Shown here one piece after another: positions 45,223 through 54,450 of a stretch of 64,000 nt of DNA. The translations under genes were made by a program, and so were the position numbers. Position 1 is the first letter of the stretch; each line of letters begins with the position of its first letter. Under the pieces are notes generated by a model. The model was not told where the DNA came from and made no database searches. It worked only from the letters and a program-made list of their open reading frames with translations. The stretch comes from Pseudomonas sp. DNDY-54 (GTDB taxonomy: Bacteria > Pseudomonadota > Gammaproteobacteria > Pseudomonadales > Pseudomonadaceae): positions 1,488,001 through 1,552,000 of the forward strand of contig NZ_CP082271.1 of NCBI RefSeq assembly GCF_019880365.1, read 5' to 3'.

Positions 45223-46788
45223 ATGTCCGCCGTGAATGTTCCCGTCGAGATACCCCGCCGAGCCGTGCCCAAGCTGTCGGTCCCTAAGATGCCCGCCGCG
45301 ATGCGGTGGGGCCTGTGGCTGTTATGCAACGCTTTTGCCCTGTACCTGATCATTGCCTTGTATGCCCAGGGACAGACCGTGTTCGCCCTGCTCGGACTGG
45401 TGGTGGCGGGTATCGCCAGCTTTGTGTTCATCAGCCGCCGTGCCTACGCCCACCGCTACATATTTCCTGCCGTGGCGGGCATGCTGGTGTTTGTCATCTT
45501 TCCGCTGCTCTACACCGTAGGGATCGGCTTTACCAACTACAGCGGTACCAATCTGCTGAGCTTCGAACAAGCGCGGGGCTATCACCTCAGCCAGACTCAT
45601 TTGGCAGGCGAGCGGTATGGGTTCAGCCTGCATCAGAATGATGACGGCGAGATGCGTCTGAGCGTCGACAAGGGCGAGCAGGGCGTCTGGGTGTCGGCAC
45701 CGCTGCAAGGCGAGCTACAGCAGGGCGAGCCCTTGGAACTGAGCCCGGTTGGTGAGGTGGACGACCTGGGCAAGGCCTTGCCGCTGCGCGAGGTGATTCG
45801 TCTGCGCAACCAGCTCGAACAGTGGGTATTGCTCGGCAACGAAGGCCAACTGCTGCGCCTGTATGGCCTGCGTGAGGTGGCGGCGGTCGAGCCGCTGTAT
45901 CGCCCAGAAGAAGACGGCTCGCTGGTAAACAACCAGACCGGTGAGCGCCTGACGGCAAACGATGACATCGGATTCTACGTCGATGCCGAAGGTCAGCGCG
46001 TCGCCCCGGGGTACACCGTCTACGCCGGCTGGAGCAACTTTGCGAAAGTGCTGACCGATCCGAAGATCCGTGGCCCGTTTCTGCAGATCTTCGTCTGGAC
46101 CGTATGTTTCGCCGCATTGACCGTGGTTTTCACGCTTGCCGTGGGTTTGGTGCTGGCCAGCTTGCTGCAGTGGGACATGGTGCGCGGCAAAGCCTTTTAC
46201 CGCTTGATGTTGATCCTGCCGTATGCCGTTCCGGCGTTCATCTCGATCCTGGTGTTTAAAGGTCTGTTCAATCAGAGCTTCGGCGAGATCAATCTGATGC
46301 TCGACAGCCTGTTCGGCATACGCCCGGCCTGGTTCAGCGATCCGACGCTGGCGCGCAGCATGATCCTGCTGGTGAACACCTGGCTCGGTTACCCCTACAT
46401 GTTGCTGTTGTGCATGGGGCTGCTGCAGGCGATTCCGCGTGATCTGTATGAAGCCTCGGCGATGGACGGCGCGTCGCCGCTGGACAACCTCCTGAAGATC
46501 ACGTTGCCGTTGCTGATCAAGCCTCTGGCGCCGCTGCTGATCGCCAGCTTCGCCTTCAACTTCAACAATTTCGTCCTCATCACGCTGCTGACCCGCGGGG
46601 GGCCGGACATTCTGGGCACTACCACGCCGGCCGGGACGACCGATCTGCTGGTCAGTTACACCTACCGCATCGCCTTTCAGGATTCCGGGCAGAACTTTGC
46701 CCTGGCTGCCGCCATCGCCACGCTGATCTTTATCGTCGTCGGTGCCATGGCCTGGCTGAACCTGAAGCTTTCCAAGGTCAAGGTCTGA
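45223..46788 (+). CDS. malF: Maltose ABC transporter permease MalF
   Basis: The 521-residue inner membrane protein has 8 predicted transmembrane segments, a large periplasmic P2-like loop (about 130-260) that contacts the binding protein, and the permease signature EASAMDGASPLDNLLKITLPLL (about 405-426) that docks to MalK. The start at ATG 45223 gives a size near E. coli MalF (514); an open frame reaches back to 45109 but would overlap malE and the hairpin. It follows malE and precedes malG by 11 bp in one transcript. Confidence 0.9.
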   Translation: MSAVNVPVEIPRRAVPKLSVPKMPAAMRWGLWLLCNAFALYLIIALYAQGQTVFALLGLVVAGIASFVFISRRAYAHRYIFPAVAGMLVFVIFPLLYTVGIGFTNYSGTNLLSFEQARGYHLSQTHLAGERYGFSLHQNDDGEMRLSVDKGEQGVWVSAPLQGELQQGEPLELSPVGEVDDLGKALPLREVIRLRNQLEQWVLLGNEGQLLRLYGLREVAAVEPLYRPEEDGSLVNNQTGERLTANDDIGFYVDAEGQRVAPGYTVYAGWSNFAKVLTDPKIRGPFLQIFVWTVCFAALTVVFTLAVGLVLASLLQWDMVRGKAFYRLMLILPYAVPAFISILVFKGLFNQSFGEINLMLDSLFGIRPAWFSDPTLARSMILLVNTWLGYPYMLLLCMGLLQAIPRDLYEASAMDGASPLDNLLKITLPLLIKPLAPLLIASFAFNFNNFVLITLLTRGGPDILGTTTPAGTTDLLVSYTYRIAFQDSGQNFALAAAIATLIFIVVGAMAWLNLKLSKVKV

Positions 46789-46799
46789 GGATTACGCAC

Positions 46800-47690
46800 A
46801 TGGCCATGGTTCAACCGAAATCCGTCAAATACCGCATCTGGATGACTCACGCGGCACTGCTCGCCTTTGTCGCGCTGATCGTGTTTCCGCTGCTGATGGT
46901 GGTGTCGATCTCGTTCCGCGAGGGCAACTTCGCCACCGGTAGCCTCTTCCCGGAAAGCCCGACCCTGGAGCATTGGTCGTTGGCGCTGGGGATTCCCTAC
47001 GTGCATGAGAACGGCGCAGTCAGCAACCCGCCATTCCCCGTGCTCACCTGGCTATGGAACTCGATCAAGATCGCGCTGATCAGCTCCGTGCTGATTCTCA
47101 TGCTCTCCACTACGAGCGCTTACGCCTTCGCCCGGCTGCGCTTCGGCGGCAAGGGCCCGATCCTCAAGGGCATGCTGATTTTCCAGATGTTCCCGCCGGT
47201 GCTGACGCTGGTGGCCATTTATGCCTTGTTCGATCAGCTCGGCGAGCACGTTAGCTGGCTCGGCGTGAACACCCATGGCGCGGTGATCATCGCCTCGCTG
47301 GGCGGGATGGCGCTGCACATCTGGACCATCAAGGGCTATTTCGAAAGCATTGACGGCTCGCTGGAAGAGGCGGCGATTGTCGACGGTGCCACCACCTGGC
47401 AAGCCTTCGTGCACATTTTGCTGCCCATGAGCGTGCCGATCCTGGCAGTGGTGTTCATTCTCGCCTTCATCACCAGCATCACCGAATACCCGATTGCCTC
47501 GGTGCTGTTGATGGACGTGGACAAGCTCACGCTGTCGGTCGGTGCCCAGCAATACCTCTACGACCAGAACTACCTCTGGGGCGACTTCGCTGCGGCGGCG
47601 GTTCTCTCAGGCCTGCCCATCACAGCTGTGTTCCTCTACTGCCAGAAGTGGATCGTTGGCGGGCTGACCGCCGGTGGGGTGAAAGGCTAG
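46800..47690 (+). CDS. malG: Maltose ABC transporter permease MalG
   Basis: The 296-residue inner membrane protein (exactly the size of E. coli MalG) has 6 transmembrane segments and the coupling loop SLEEAAIVDGATTWQAFVHILLPMSVPIL (split over about 195-222, EAA motif). The C-terminal end QKWIVGGLTAGGVKG is characteristic of MalG, whose tail reaches into the MalK dimer. GAGG precedes ATG 46800; the ATG 6 bases later is also possible. It completes the MalEFG run; the ATPase MalK is encoded at 54451. Confidence 0.92.
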   Translation: MAMVQPKSVKYRIWMTHAALLAFVALIVFPLLMVVSISFREGNFATGSLFPESPTLEHWSLALGIPYVHENGAVSNPPFPVLTWLWNSIKIALISSVLILMLSTTSAYAFARLRFGGKGPILKGMLIFQMFPPVLTLVAIYALFDQLGEHVSWLGVNTHGAVIIASLGGMALHIWTIKGYFESIDGSLEEAAIVDGATTWQAFVHILLPMSVPILAVVFILAFITSITEYPIASVLLMDVDKLTLSVGAQQYLYDQNYLWGDFAAAAVLSGLPITAVFLYCQKWIVGGLTAGGVKG

Positions 47691-47755
47691 CCATCTAGTC
47701 GCGACACACGATGCGTCACGAAACCCGAACAGGGATTGGATCACGGGAGACGACC

Positions 47756-50500
47756 ATGAACGCCGCAATACCTGAGCCTTTGCCGCTGATACCGGCGAAG
47801 CTGAGCATGCCGCCGATGCCACGCGGTTTGCTGGCGCGACCGCGTCTGGATGAGTGGTTCCAACGCCTCGGCGACGTGCGGCTAGCCGTGCTGCATGCGC
47901 CCAGCGGATTCGGCAAGACCACGCTCGCCTGCCAGTGGGCGCAGGCGTTCGATGGCCGGGTCGCCTGGCTGCAGCTTCATCCTGGTGACAACGATCCCCG
48001 TCAGCTCGGCCGCTATCTGCTGCACGTGATTGATGCGCAGCTGGCGCATGGCTGTGCGCGCAGTTTGCTACTGGCGGAACAGGGCGGCGAGGTGTTCGAC
48101 ACCTTGCTGACCCATCTGCTGGCGGAGCTGCCGGCCGAGCACGATCCGCTGCTGCTGGTGCTGGATGATTTCGAAACACTGAACAACCCCGAGGTCATCG
48201 CTGCGCTGCGCTTTTTCCTGCGAAACATGCCGGCGTGGTTGACCCTGCTCGTGTGCAGCCGCGGTTTGCCTGAACTGGGCGTTGCCGACCTGCGTGTGAA
48301 GCATCAGTTGTTGACGGTCGATGCGCCGCATCTGGCCTTTGAAACAGATGAGGTGGAGGCGCTGCTTAATCTGGGCCTTCCGGTCACGGTCAACCGCGAG
48401 CAGGTTGAGCGCTTGAACCGACGCATCGGCGGCTGGCCTTGCGCGTTGCAACTGGCCCTGCAGGAAGTGCAGACCGGTCGGGGGATGGATCTTTTTCTGG
48501 AAAATCTGCAGCTCGGGCATCCCTATATCCGCGATTACATGCGCGAACAGGTGACGGGTCAGTTGGGCGCGGCGACGCTCGAATTTCTCCAGGCGACATG
48601 CCTCCTGGAACGCTTCAATGCGCCCTTGGCGAATCGGCTGACTCAGGGCAGCAAAGCGCGCGACATGCTCGAACAGCTTGAGCGCAGTGGTCTCTTCATA
48701 CAGCCGCTCGACAGCTTGCGGCAGTGGTACGCCTACCATCCGCTGTTCGCGATTTTCCTTCAGGGAGAACTGCGCACTCATCAACCGCAGCGAATGACGG
48801 ATCTCCATCTGCGCGCGGCCGAAGCGCTGATGGCTGAGAGCATGCCGGAAGAAGCCGCACGGCACGCCGTGCAGGCAGGATGCCCGGTGCGGGTTGGCGA
48901 GGTGCTGGAGCGCCATGGACGGCAGTTCTACCGTCAGGGCCGGCTGGGGCTGTTGCAGCAGTGTCTGGAAACGCTTCCGGACGCGGTTATCGCCGGCTCG
49001 CCGCTGTTCACCCTGTTGCAGGCGTGGGTCTCGCAGAATTCCTACCAGTTCGACCAGGTCGAGCGTTGGTTCAAGGCGGGTGAGCAGACCTTGCAACACA
49101 GCTGCTCAGAAGAGGAGTGGGCGCGCATCGTAGGTGAATTCAATGCCGTGCGCGCGCAGGTGGCGATGAACCGCGGCGACGAGCAGCAGGCGATCGCCCT
49201 GGCTCGCGAAGCGCTGGTCCGCGAGCCGTTGATCATGCGCACCTCCAAGGTCGCAGCGCTGTCGGGGCTGGCCGAAGCGCATTTCGTCCAGGGCTTGTTG
49301 CCCCAGGCGCAGAAACAGTACGAAGAGGCCGAGCGCCGTGCGCGTGAGATTCGTGCCTCGCATTTGGTGGTCTGGAATCTCGGGCAGCTGTCTGAAATCG
49401 CCATCGCGCAGGGCTATCTGCAGAAGGCCTATTCGCTGCAGGAACGAGCGATCCAGTACGTCGAGCAGGCCGACCTTCAGGCTACGCCGATCATGGAATT
49501 CATCTACCGGGTACGCGGCCAGGTATTGCTCGAATGGCATCACCTGGACGCCGCCGAGCAGTGCGCGTTGCAGGGCATCCAGATTCTTGAAGACGTGGGC
49601 GACCGCTGGCTGTTGCAGTGCTACGCGCTGCTTGCCGGGATTGCCCACGCACGCGGACAACAGAGCGCCTGCGCCGACTACATTGGCAAGATGCAGAGCA
49701 TGCTCGCCGACGATAACTACCACGTTGATTGGCTCGCCAACGCCCACGCCGTGATGCTCAGCTACTGGGACTCGACCCAGGACAAGACGGCGATTCAGCA
49801 GTGGCTGCTCACGGCGCCTGCGCTCGAACGCGGCGTCAATCACTTCGCCCAGTACAACGGTCGCAATCACGCGCGTGCTTACCTGTCGCTGAAACAGGCA
49901 GACAAGGCGCTGCCGATCCTTCGGCAGCTGCAGATTGATGCCGAACAGCACGGCCTGGTCATGGACTTGAACCGCAACCATATTCTGCTTGCGCAATTGC
50001 ACTGGCAGCGCGAGGAGCGTCAACAGGCCCTCGATCATTTGCAGTTAGCACTGACCCTGGCCAGCAGCACGGGTGCCATCGGCAGCTTCCTGAGGATTGG
50101 CAAGCTGCTTATCTCGATGCTCAAGGCCTTGCAACACGAGCGTCGGCTCGATGAGCTGGAAGCGCAGCGCGCTGACCGGCTGATCCAGCTGGCGCAACAG
50201 CAGCGTGATTTCAGCCGGGCGATCCGCATCACCCTGGACGAAGCGGTGATTCAGGACATCATCAACCGCCCGGACGTGCCCGAACTGATCCGCCATTCGC
50301 CGTTGACGCGACGTGAATGGCAGGTGCTCAGCCTGATCCACGCCGGCCAATCCAACGAGCAGATCGCCGAGCACCTGAACGTTGCGCCTACGACGATCAA
50401 AACGCACATCCGCAGCCTCTATCAGAAGCTCAACATCACCCATCGCAACGAAGCCGTGCAGCTGGCGCGCAGCCTGCTGAGCAAGATCCAGGGTGAATAG
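47756..50500 (+). CDS. malT: LuxR-type maltose regulon activator MalT
   Basis: MalT is the ATP- and maltotriose-dependent activator of maltose genes. The 914-residue product (E. coli 901) has a STAND-type ATPase with Walker A APSGFGKT (48-55), LLLVLDDFETL (Walker B), a winged-helix and an effector-binding TPR-like superhelix (about 440-820), and a C-terminal LuxR helix-turn-helix (about 848-908, LTRREWQVLSLIHAGQSNEQIA to NEAVQLARSLL). GGGAG lies 6 bases before ATG 47756. It lies 65 bp after malG on the same strand, unlike E. coli where malT is elsewhere, so it may be autoregulated with the operon. Confidence 0.9.
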   Translation: MNAAIPEPLPLIPAKLSMPPMPRGLLARPRLDEWFQRLGDVRLAVLHAPSGFGKTTLACQWAQAFDGRVAWLQLHPGDNDPRQLGRYLLHVIDAQLAHGCARSLLLAEQGGEVFDTLLTHLLAELPAEHDPLLLVLDDFETLNNPEVIAALRFFLRNMPAWLTLLVCSRGLPELGVADLRVKHQLLTVDAPHLAFETDEVEALLNLGLPVTVNREQVERLNRRIGGWPCALQLALQEVQTGRGMDLFLENLQLGHPYIRDYMREQVTGQLGAATLEFLQATCLLERFNAPLANRLTQGSKARDMLEQLERSGLFIQPLDSLRQWYAYHPLFAIFLQGELRTHQPQRMTDLHLRAAEALMAESMPEEAARHAVQAGCPVRVGEVLERHGRQFYRQGRLGLLQQCLETLPDAVIAGSPLFTLLQAWVSQNSYQFDQVERWFKAGEQTLQHSCSEEEWARIVGEFNAVRAQVAMNRGDEQQAIALAREALVREPLIMRTSKVAALSGLAEAHFVQGLLPQAQKQYEEAERRAREIRASHLVVWNLGQLSEIAIAQGYLQKAYSLQERAIQYVEQADLQATPIMEFIYRVRGQVLLEWHHLDAAEQCALQGIQILEDVGDRWLLQCYALLAGIAHARGQQSACADYIGKMQSMLADDNYHVDWLANAHAVMLSYWDSTQDKTAIQQWLLTAPALERGVNHFAQYNGRNHARAYLSLKQADKALPILRQLQIDAEQHGLVMDLNRNHILLAQLHWQREERQQALDHLQLALTLASSTGAIGSFLRIGKLLISMLKALQHERRLDELEAQRADRLIQLAQQQRDFSRAIRITLDEAVIQDIINRPDVPELIRHSPLTRREWQVLSLIHAGQSNEQIAEHLNVAPTTIKTHIRSLYQKLNITHRNEAVQLARSLLSKIQGE

Positions 50501-50571
50501 CGTCGGATGACAGAATACGCATCCGGCCTGGTCCAAGGCTGGGTGCGTTCTTGTTCCACAGGGAGCCCGAC

Positions 50572-51120
50572 ATGTCGATGACCGAAAAACAGAAGATGCT
50601 CGCAGGCGAACTCTACCGGCCCGGCGACGCCGAGCTGCAAACCGACCAGGCTGCAGCGAAGGCGTGGATGGTGCGCTACAACGCTGCGCTCGGCGAAACA
50701 CCAGCGGTGCGCCGTGCTTTGCTCATGGAGCTGTTGGGAAGCGTCGGCGAGGGCGCCGTGATCCGGCCACCGTTTCATTGCGACTATGGCTACAACGTTC
50801 ACCTGGGTAACGACGTCTTCTTCAACTTCAACTGCGTGATTCTCGACGTGGTCGACGTGCGTATCGGCAATGGCACGCAGATCGGTCCGGCCGTGCAGAT
50901 CTATGCAGCGGACCACCCACGCGGCGCGGAAGAACGCCGTAGCGGCCTCGAGTTCGGTCGCCCGGTGGTGATTGGCGAAAACGTATGGATCGGCGGTGGC
51001 GCGATCATTCTGCCGGGCGTGACCATCGGCGATAACGCGGTGATCGGTGCGGGCAGTGTGGTGACGCGCGATGTAGCGGCGGGAACGACGGTGGTGGGCA
51101 ATCCGGCGCGTAGTCGCTGA
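50572..51120 (+). CDS. maa: Maltose O-acetyltransferase
   Basis: The 182-residue protein is a left-handed beta-helix acetyltransferase of the Maa/NodL/LacA family: N-terminal MTEKQKMLAGELYRPGDAEL, PFHCDYGYNVHLGNDVFFNFNC, QIYAADHPRG with the catalytic histidine, and hexapeptide repeats GENVWIGGGAIILPGVTIGDNAVIGAGSVV. It acetylates maltose and other sugars with acetyl-CoA, possibly a detoxification of excess sugar. GGGAG before ATG 50572 decides the start; a frame-open start lies at 50551. It is 71 bp after malT on the same strand. Confidence 0.9.
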   Translation: MSMTEKQKMLAGELYRPGDAELQTDQAAAKAWMVRYNAALGETPAVRRALLMELLGSVGEGAVIRPPFHCDYGYNVHLGNDVFFNFNCVILDVVDVRIGNGTQIGPAVQIYAADHPRGAEERRSGLEFGRPVVIGENVWIGGGAIILPGVTIGDNAVIGAGSVVTRDVAAGTTVVGNPARSR

Positions 51121-51166
51121 TCGACGTAAGAATGGCAGCCGGCGCAGGGCCGGCTGCCAATAACGC

Positions 51167-52447
51167 TTACTGCTGCGTCACGATGGCCATGTTGCCCGAG
51201 CCCATCTGCGACACCGTGGCGGCGTTGCCCATGCCGCTCTGGTCGAGGATCGCCTGGTTGGCGGTACCGCCCTGGAGCACCTGGGCCAGATGGCCTTCGC
51301 CGGTCTGCGTCAGGCTGACTTCGTTGTCGGAACCATAGATTTGCTGGATGTCAGCTACGTTGAGGTTGCCGTCCTGCACCACATCCACACTGTTGTTATC
51401 ACCGTAGCTCGAACCGGTCAGCTCGTTGCCGGTGCCGGTCTGGCTGGCGGTGAGCAGGTTGTCGGTACCGTCCTGAGCGAAGTCGATCAGATGATCGGTG
51501 CCCTGCTGGGTGACGTAGGCTTCGTTGTACTCGCCCGTCTGCTGCAGTGAAGCCGTTTGGACGTTACCGTCCAGTTGGTCAATGGTGATGTAGTTGTTGT
51601 TGCCGGTCTGCTCCGTGGCGGCGTTGTTGCTTTCTCCAGCCTGGAAAATATCGGCGCTGTTGGAGGTTCCGTCCTGATAGATCGACGCCGTTTGCAGCGA
51701 GCCGCTCTGGTCTACATAGGCTTCGTTCATCAGCCCCATGGATTGGATGCTGGCGGTGTGGTCCGAGCCTTCCTGGGTCACGGATGCCACCTGAGCATCG
51801 CCTTGTTGGTCGATCTCAGCGCGCGAATCGTTGGCGTCGAACTGGAACACCGATGCGTCGTTGCCATTGCCGTTCTGGCTGACGATGCCTTCATTCCCCG
51901 CGCCGCCTTCCTGCCATACCAGCGAGACGTTGTCATTGCCGACCTGACGTTGCTCCGAGTAGCTCGACTCGGTATTGCTCTGAATGGCCTCTGCAAAGTT
52001 GTCGCTGCCTTCCTGCTCGGTCACCGCGGTGCTCAGGTCTGCGGCTGTTTGCTCGGTGAGCGCGGTGTTGTAGCTGCCTTCCTGGTACTGACGAGTACTG
52101 GCACCGAAGGAGTCGCTCTGGACGATGCTCGCGTCGTGGTTGTCGCCGTCCTGCAGTTGGATGGCTTCGCTCTGCTCAGTTGAGTTCTGCACGATGTCGG
52201 CGCGGTTCAGATCGCCGGTTTGGGTCTGAACGGCATCGGACATGATGGCCTGGTCCTGGGTGACCATGCCGTCGTTGTTTGCGCCTGTCTGCGCCTGATA
52301 AGACAGGTTGTCCTGACCACCGGTTTGAGTGACTTCCGCGACATTGTCGGTGCCGGTCTGGTTCTGTTCTGCGCTGTTGTCGTCGGCATAGGCCTGGGTG
52401 GCCAGAATCGCAATGATGGCGGCTGCGAGGGGCTTGCACTTGAACAT
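51167..52447 (-). CDS. Large curlin-repeat amyloid-type protein
   Basis: The 426-residue precursor has a signal peptide (ends AYADD) and then about 35 tandem units of roughly 11 residues with the curlin pattern Q-x-G-x-x-N (for example TQTGGQDN, RQVGNDNVS, YQDGTSNSA, EQTGNNNYI, SQMGSGNMA). Pairs of units would form about 17 beta-arcs, compared with 5 in E. coli CsgA. It should be exported and assemble as a surface amyloid or biofilm fibre. No csgE, F or G export or nucleator gene is nearby. It is a single minus-strand gene between maa and the alpha-glucosidase gene in the maltose locus. The alternative is a non-amyloid adhesin with the same repeats. Confidence 0.8.
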   Translation of the reverse strand: MFKCKPLAAAIIAILATQAYADDNSAEQNQTGTDNVAEVTQTGGQDNLSYQAQTGANNDGMVTQDQAIMSDAVQTQTGDLNRADIVQNSTEQSEAIQLQDGDNHDASIVQSDSFGASTRQYQEGSYNTALTEQTAADLSTAVTEQEGSDNFAEAIQSNTESSYSEQRQVGNDNVSLVWQEGGAGNEGIVSQNGNGNDASVFQFDANDSRAEIDQQGDAQVASVTQEGSDHTASIQSMGLMNEAYVDQSGSLQTASIYQDGTSNSADIFQAGESNNAATEQTGNNNYITIDQLDGNVQTASLQQTGEYNEAYVTQQGTDHLIDFAQDGTDNLLTASQTGTGNELTGSSYGDNNSVDVVQDGNLNVADIQQIYGSDNEVSLTQTGEGHLAQVLQGGTANQAILDQSGMGNAATVSQMGSGNMAIVTQQ

Positions 52448-52774
52448 GTTGTCTCTCCATGGTTTTGGCTGCGTGTCGCTCCTGGCCGTCGCGGCATCGC
52501 CAAGGGGAGGCGCTGCGGCAGCTACGGGGGGTCAGGCCGGGAACTGGACCGATCCTATAAGCGGGTCGTGACAAATAAGTGTCGGCCCGCCTGTTTATAG
52601 ACGGTTCTCTGACTTTCTGCCGCCCGAGGCCGTGTCATTCGATCTACGCCCCCTCCGAGCGACGCCTCTACGCCGGAGCCATACGCCTCGGTATTGCCTG
52701 GCCAGGAGGATGTTGCGGCGGGTTGACGCACCTAGAGTGGCGGCGTGTTCCCCCAAACATCGAAGGTTGGTTGT
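52448..52774. promoter_or_regulatory. Divergent region before alpha-glucosidase, with maltose-regulon motifs
   Basis: About 330 bp with no gene. CTACGCCCC at 52644-52652 repeats the motif found at amyP and malE, a second CTACGCC lies at 52668-52674, and GGAGGATG (MalT-like) lies at 52705-52712, 62 bp before the glucosidase start. A possible -10 is TAGAGT at 52733-52738. Confidence 0.5.
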
Positions 52775-54394
52775 ATGAATCGCAATGACTGGTGGCGCGG
52801 CGGCGTCATATATCAGGTGTACCCGCGCAGCTTTTTCGACAGCAATGGCGATGGGGTCGGCGATCTGCTCGGTGTGGTCGAGAAGATCGACTACATCGCC
52901 AGCCTCAATGTCGATGCCATCTGGCTATCGCCGTTCTTCACCTCGCCGATGAAGGATTTCGGCTACGACGTGTCCGACTATCGCGGCGTCGATCCGCTGT
53001 TCGGCACGCTGGATGATTTCAAGCAGGTCATCGATGTCGCCCACGCACGCGGCATCCGAATCCTCATCGATCAGGTGCTCAATCACTCGAGCGATCAACA
53101 CGCCTGGTTCAAGGAAAGCCGCTCCAGTCGCGACAATGAGAAAGCCGACTGGTACGTGTGGGCCGACCCGAAGGATGACGGCACCGTGCCCAACAACTGG
53201 CTTTCCGTTTTCGGCGGCCCGGCCTGGACCTGGGACAGCCGGCGCAAGCAGTACTACCTGCACAACTTCCTCTCCAGCCAGCCGGATCTCAATTTTCATT
53301 GCGAGGCGGTGCAGCAGCAATTGCTCGACGATATGGAGTTCTGGCTGAAGCTCGGCGTCGACGGCTTCCGGCTTGATGCCGCGAACTTCTACTTCCATGA
53401 CCGCGAGCTGCGTGACAACCCGCCGAACCACGATATCCGCGAGGGCAGCATCGGCGTGCGCGCCGACAACCCCTATGCCTTCCAGAAGCATGTGTACGAC
53501 AAGACGCAGCCGGAGAACCTCGACTTCCTGCGGCGCATTCGCCAGTTGCTCGAGCGCTATCCAGGCAGTGCCACCGTTGCGGAAATTGGCTGCGATCATT
53601 CGTTGCGCACCATGGCCGCGTACACGGGCGGTAGCGATACGCTGCACATGGCGTACTCCTTCGATCTGCTGACCGAGCAGTGCAGCCCAGGATTTCTGCG
53701 CCACACCATCGATTGCGTGGAGCGCGAGCTGGTGGATGGCTGGCCGTGCTGGTCCATCGGCAACCATGATGTGGTGCGGGTCATGAGTCGCTGGGCGCTG
53801 GCCAACCAGCCGGATCTGGCCCGCGGCCGCATGTTCATGGCGATGCTGCTGACCATGCGTGGCAGCGTGTGCCTCTATCAAGGCGAAGAGCTGGGGCTGG
53901 ATGAAGCCGAGCTGCAGTTTGAACAGCTGGTCGACCCCTACGGCATTCGCTTCTGGCCCGAATTCAAGGGTCGCGACGGTTGCCGGACGCCGATGCCCTG
54001 GCATGACCAGGACCAGCACGGTGGTTTCAGCCGCGAGCAGCCCTGGTTGCCGCTGGCCGATCGGCATCTGCCGATGTCGGTGGCCGCCCAGGAGCCGGTT
54101 CCAGATTCGATGCTCAACATCTACCGCCGGTTTCTCGCTTGGCGTCAGGACCAGCGCCTGTTGATCGAAGGCAGTATGCGTACCGTCTACCATGACGACG
54201 CGCTATTAGTGTACGAGCGCCGCCTGGATGACGAGGTCTGGGTGTGCCTGTTCAATATGGGCGACAATGCGCGGCACTTTGATCTGTCTGCACCGGTCGA
54301 AGGGCTCGATGTGCCCTCGGCGACTGCGGTCTTCGAGGGCCACAGCGTACAGCTGCCCGCTCATGGTTTCGGATTCGCTCGTCGGCTCGGGTAA
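52775..54394 (+). CDS. Cytoplasmic alpha-glucosidase (GH13)
   Basis: The 539-residue protein belongs to the alpha-glucosidase/oligo-1,6-glucosidase branch of GH13. It has no signal peptide (starts NRNDWWRGGVIYQVYPRSF). Conserved regions are LIDQVLNHSSDQHAWF, GFRLDAANF (nucleophile), VAEIGCD (acid) and IGNHDVVRV. The glucose at the end of imported maltodextrins is the likely product. It lacks the large insert of trehalose synthases and does not look like MalZ. GAAGG before ATG 52775 fixes the start. It is followed 56 bp later by malK on the same strand, so it acts inside the maltodextrin pathway. No malP or malQ gene is present in the window. Confidence 0.85.
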   Translation: MNRNDWWRGGVIYQVYPRSFFDSNGDGVGDLLGVVEKIDYIASLNVDAIWLSPFFTSPMKDFGYDVSDYRGVDPLFGTLDDFKQVIDVAHARGIRILIDQVLNHSSDQHAWFKESRSSRDNEKADWYVWADPKDDGTVPNNWLSVFGGPAWTWDSRRKQYYLHNFLSSQPDLNFHCEAVQQQLLDDMEFWLKLGVDGFRLDAANFYFHDRELRDNPPNHDIREGSIGVRADNPYAFQKHVYDKTQPENLDFLRRIRQLLERYPGSATVAEIGCDHSLRTMAAYTGGSDTLHMAYSFDLLTEQCSPGFLRHTIDCVERELVDGWPCWSIGNHDVVRVMSRWALANQPDLARGRMFMAMLLTMRGSVCLYQGEELGLDEAELQFEQLVDPYGIRFWPEFKGRDGCRTPMPWHDQDQHGGFSREQPWLPLADRHLPMSVAAQEPVPDSMLNIYRRFLAWRQDQRLLIEGSMRTVYHDDALLVYERRLDDEVWVCLFNMGDNARHFDLSAPVEGLDVPSATAVFEGHSVQLPAHGFGFARRLG

Positions 54395-54450
54395 CCCTGC
54401 GGACCCCGCGGCGCTTCGGCGCGGCGGTTGCTTGAAGGAGAACAATAAGA

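Noticed and set aside
43863..45431. A 522-codon minus-strand frame opposite malE
   Set aside because: It is antisense to a clearly coding malE, has no recognisable domain, and such long shadow frames are expected in GC-rich DNA.
52775..54394. Trehalose synthase or MalZ for the GH13 gene
   Set aside because: The protein is too short for trehalose synthase with a kinase domain and lacks MalZ N-terminal features; its sequence fits the alpha-glucosidase branch.
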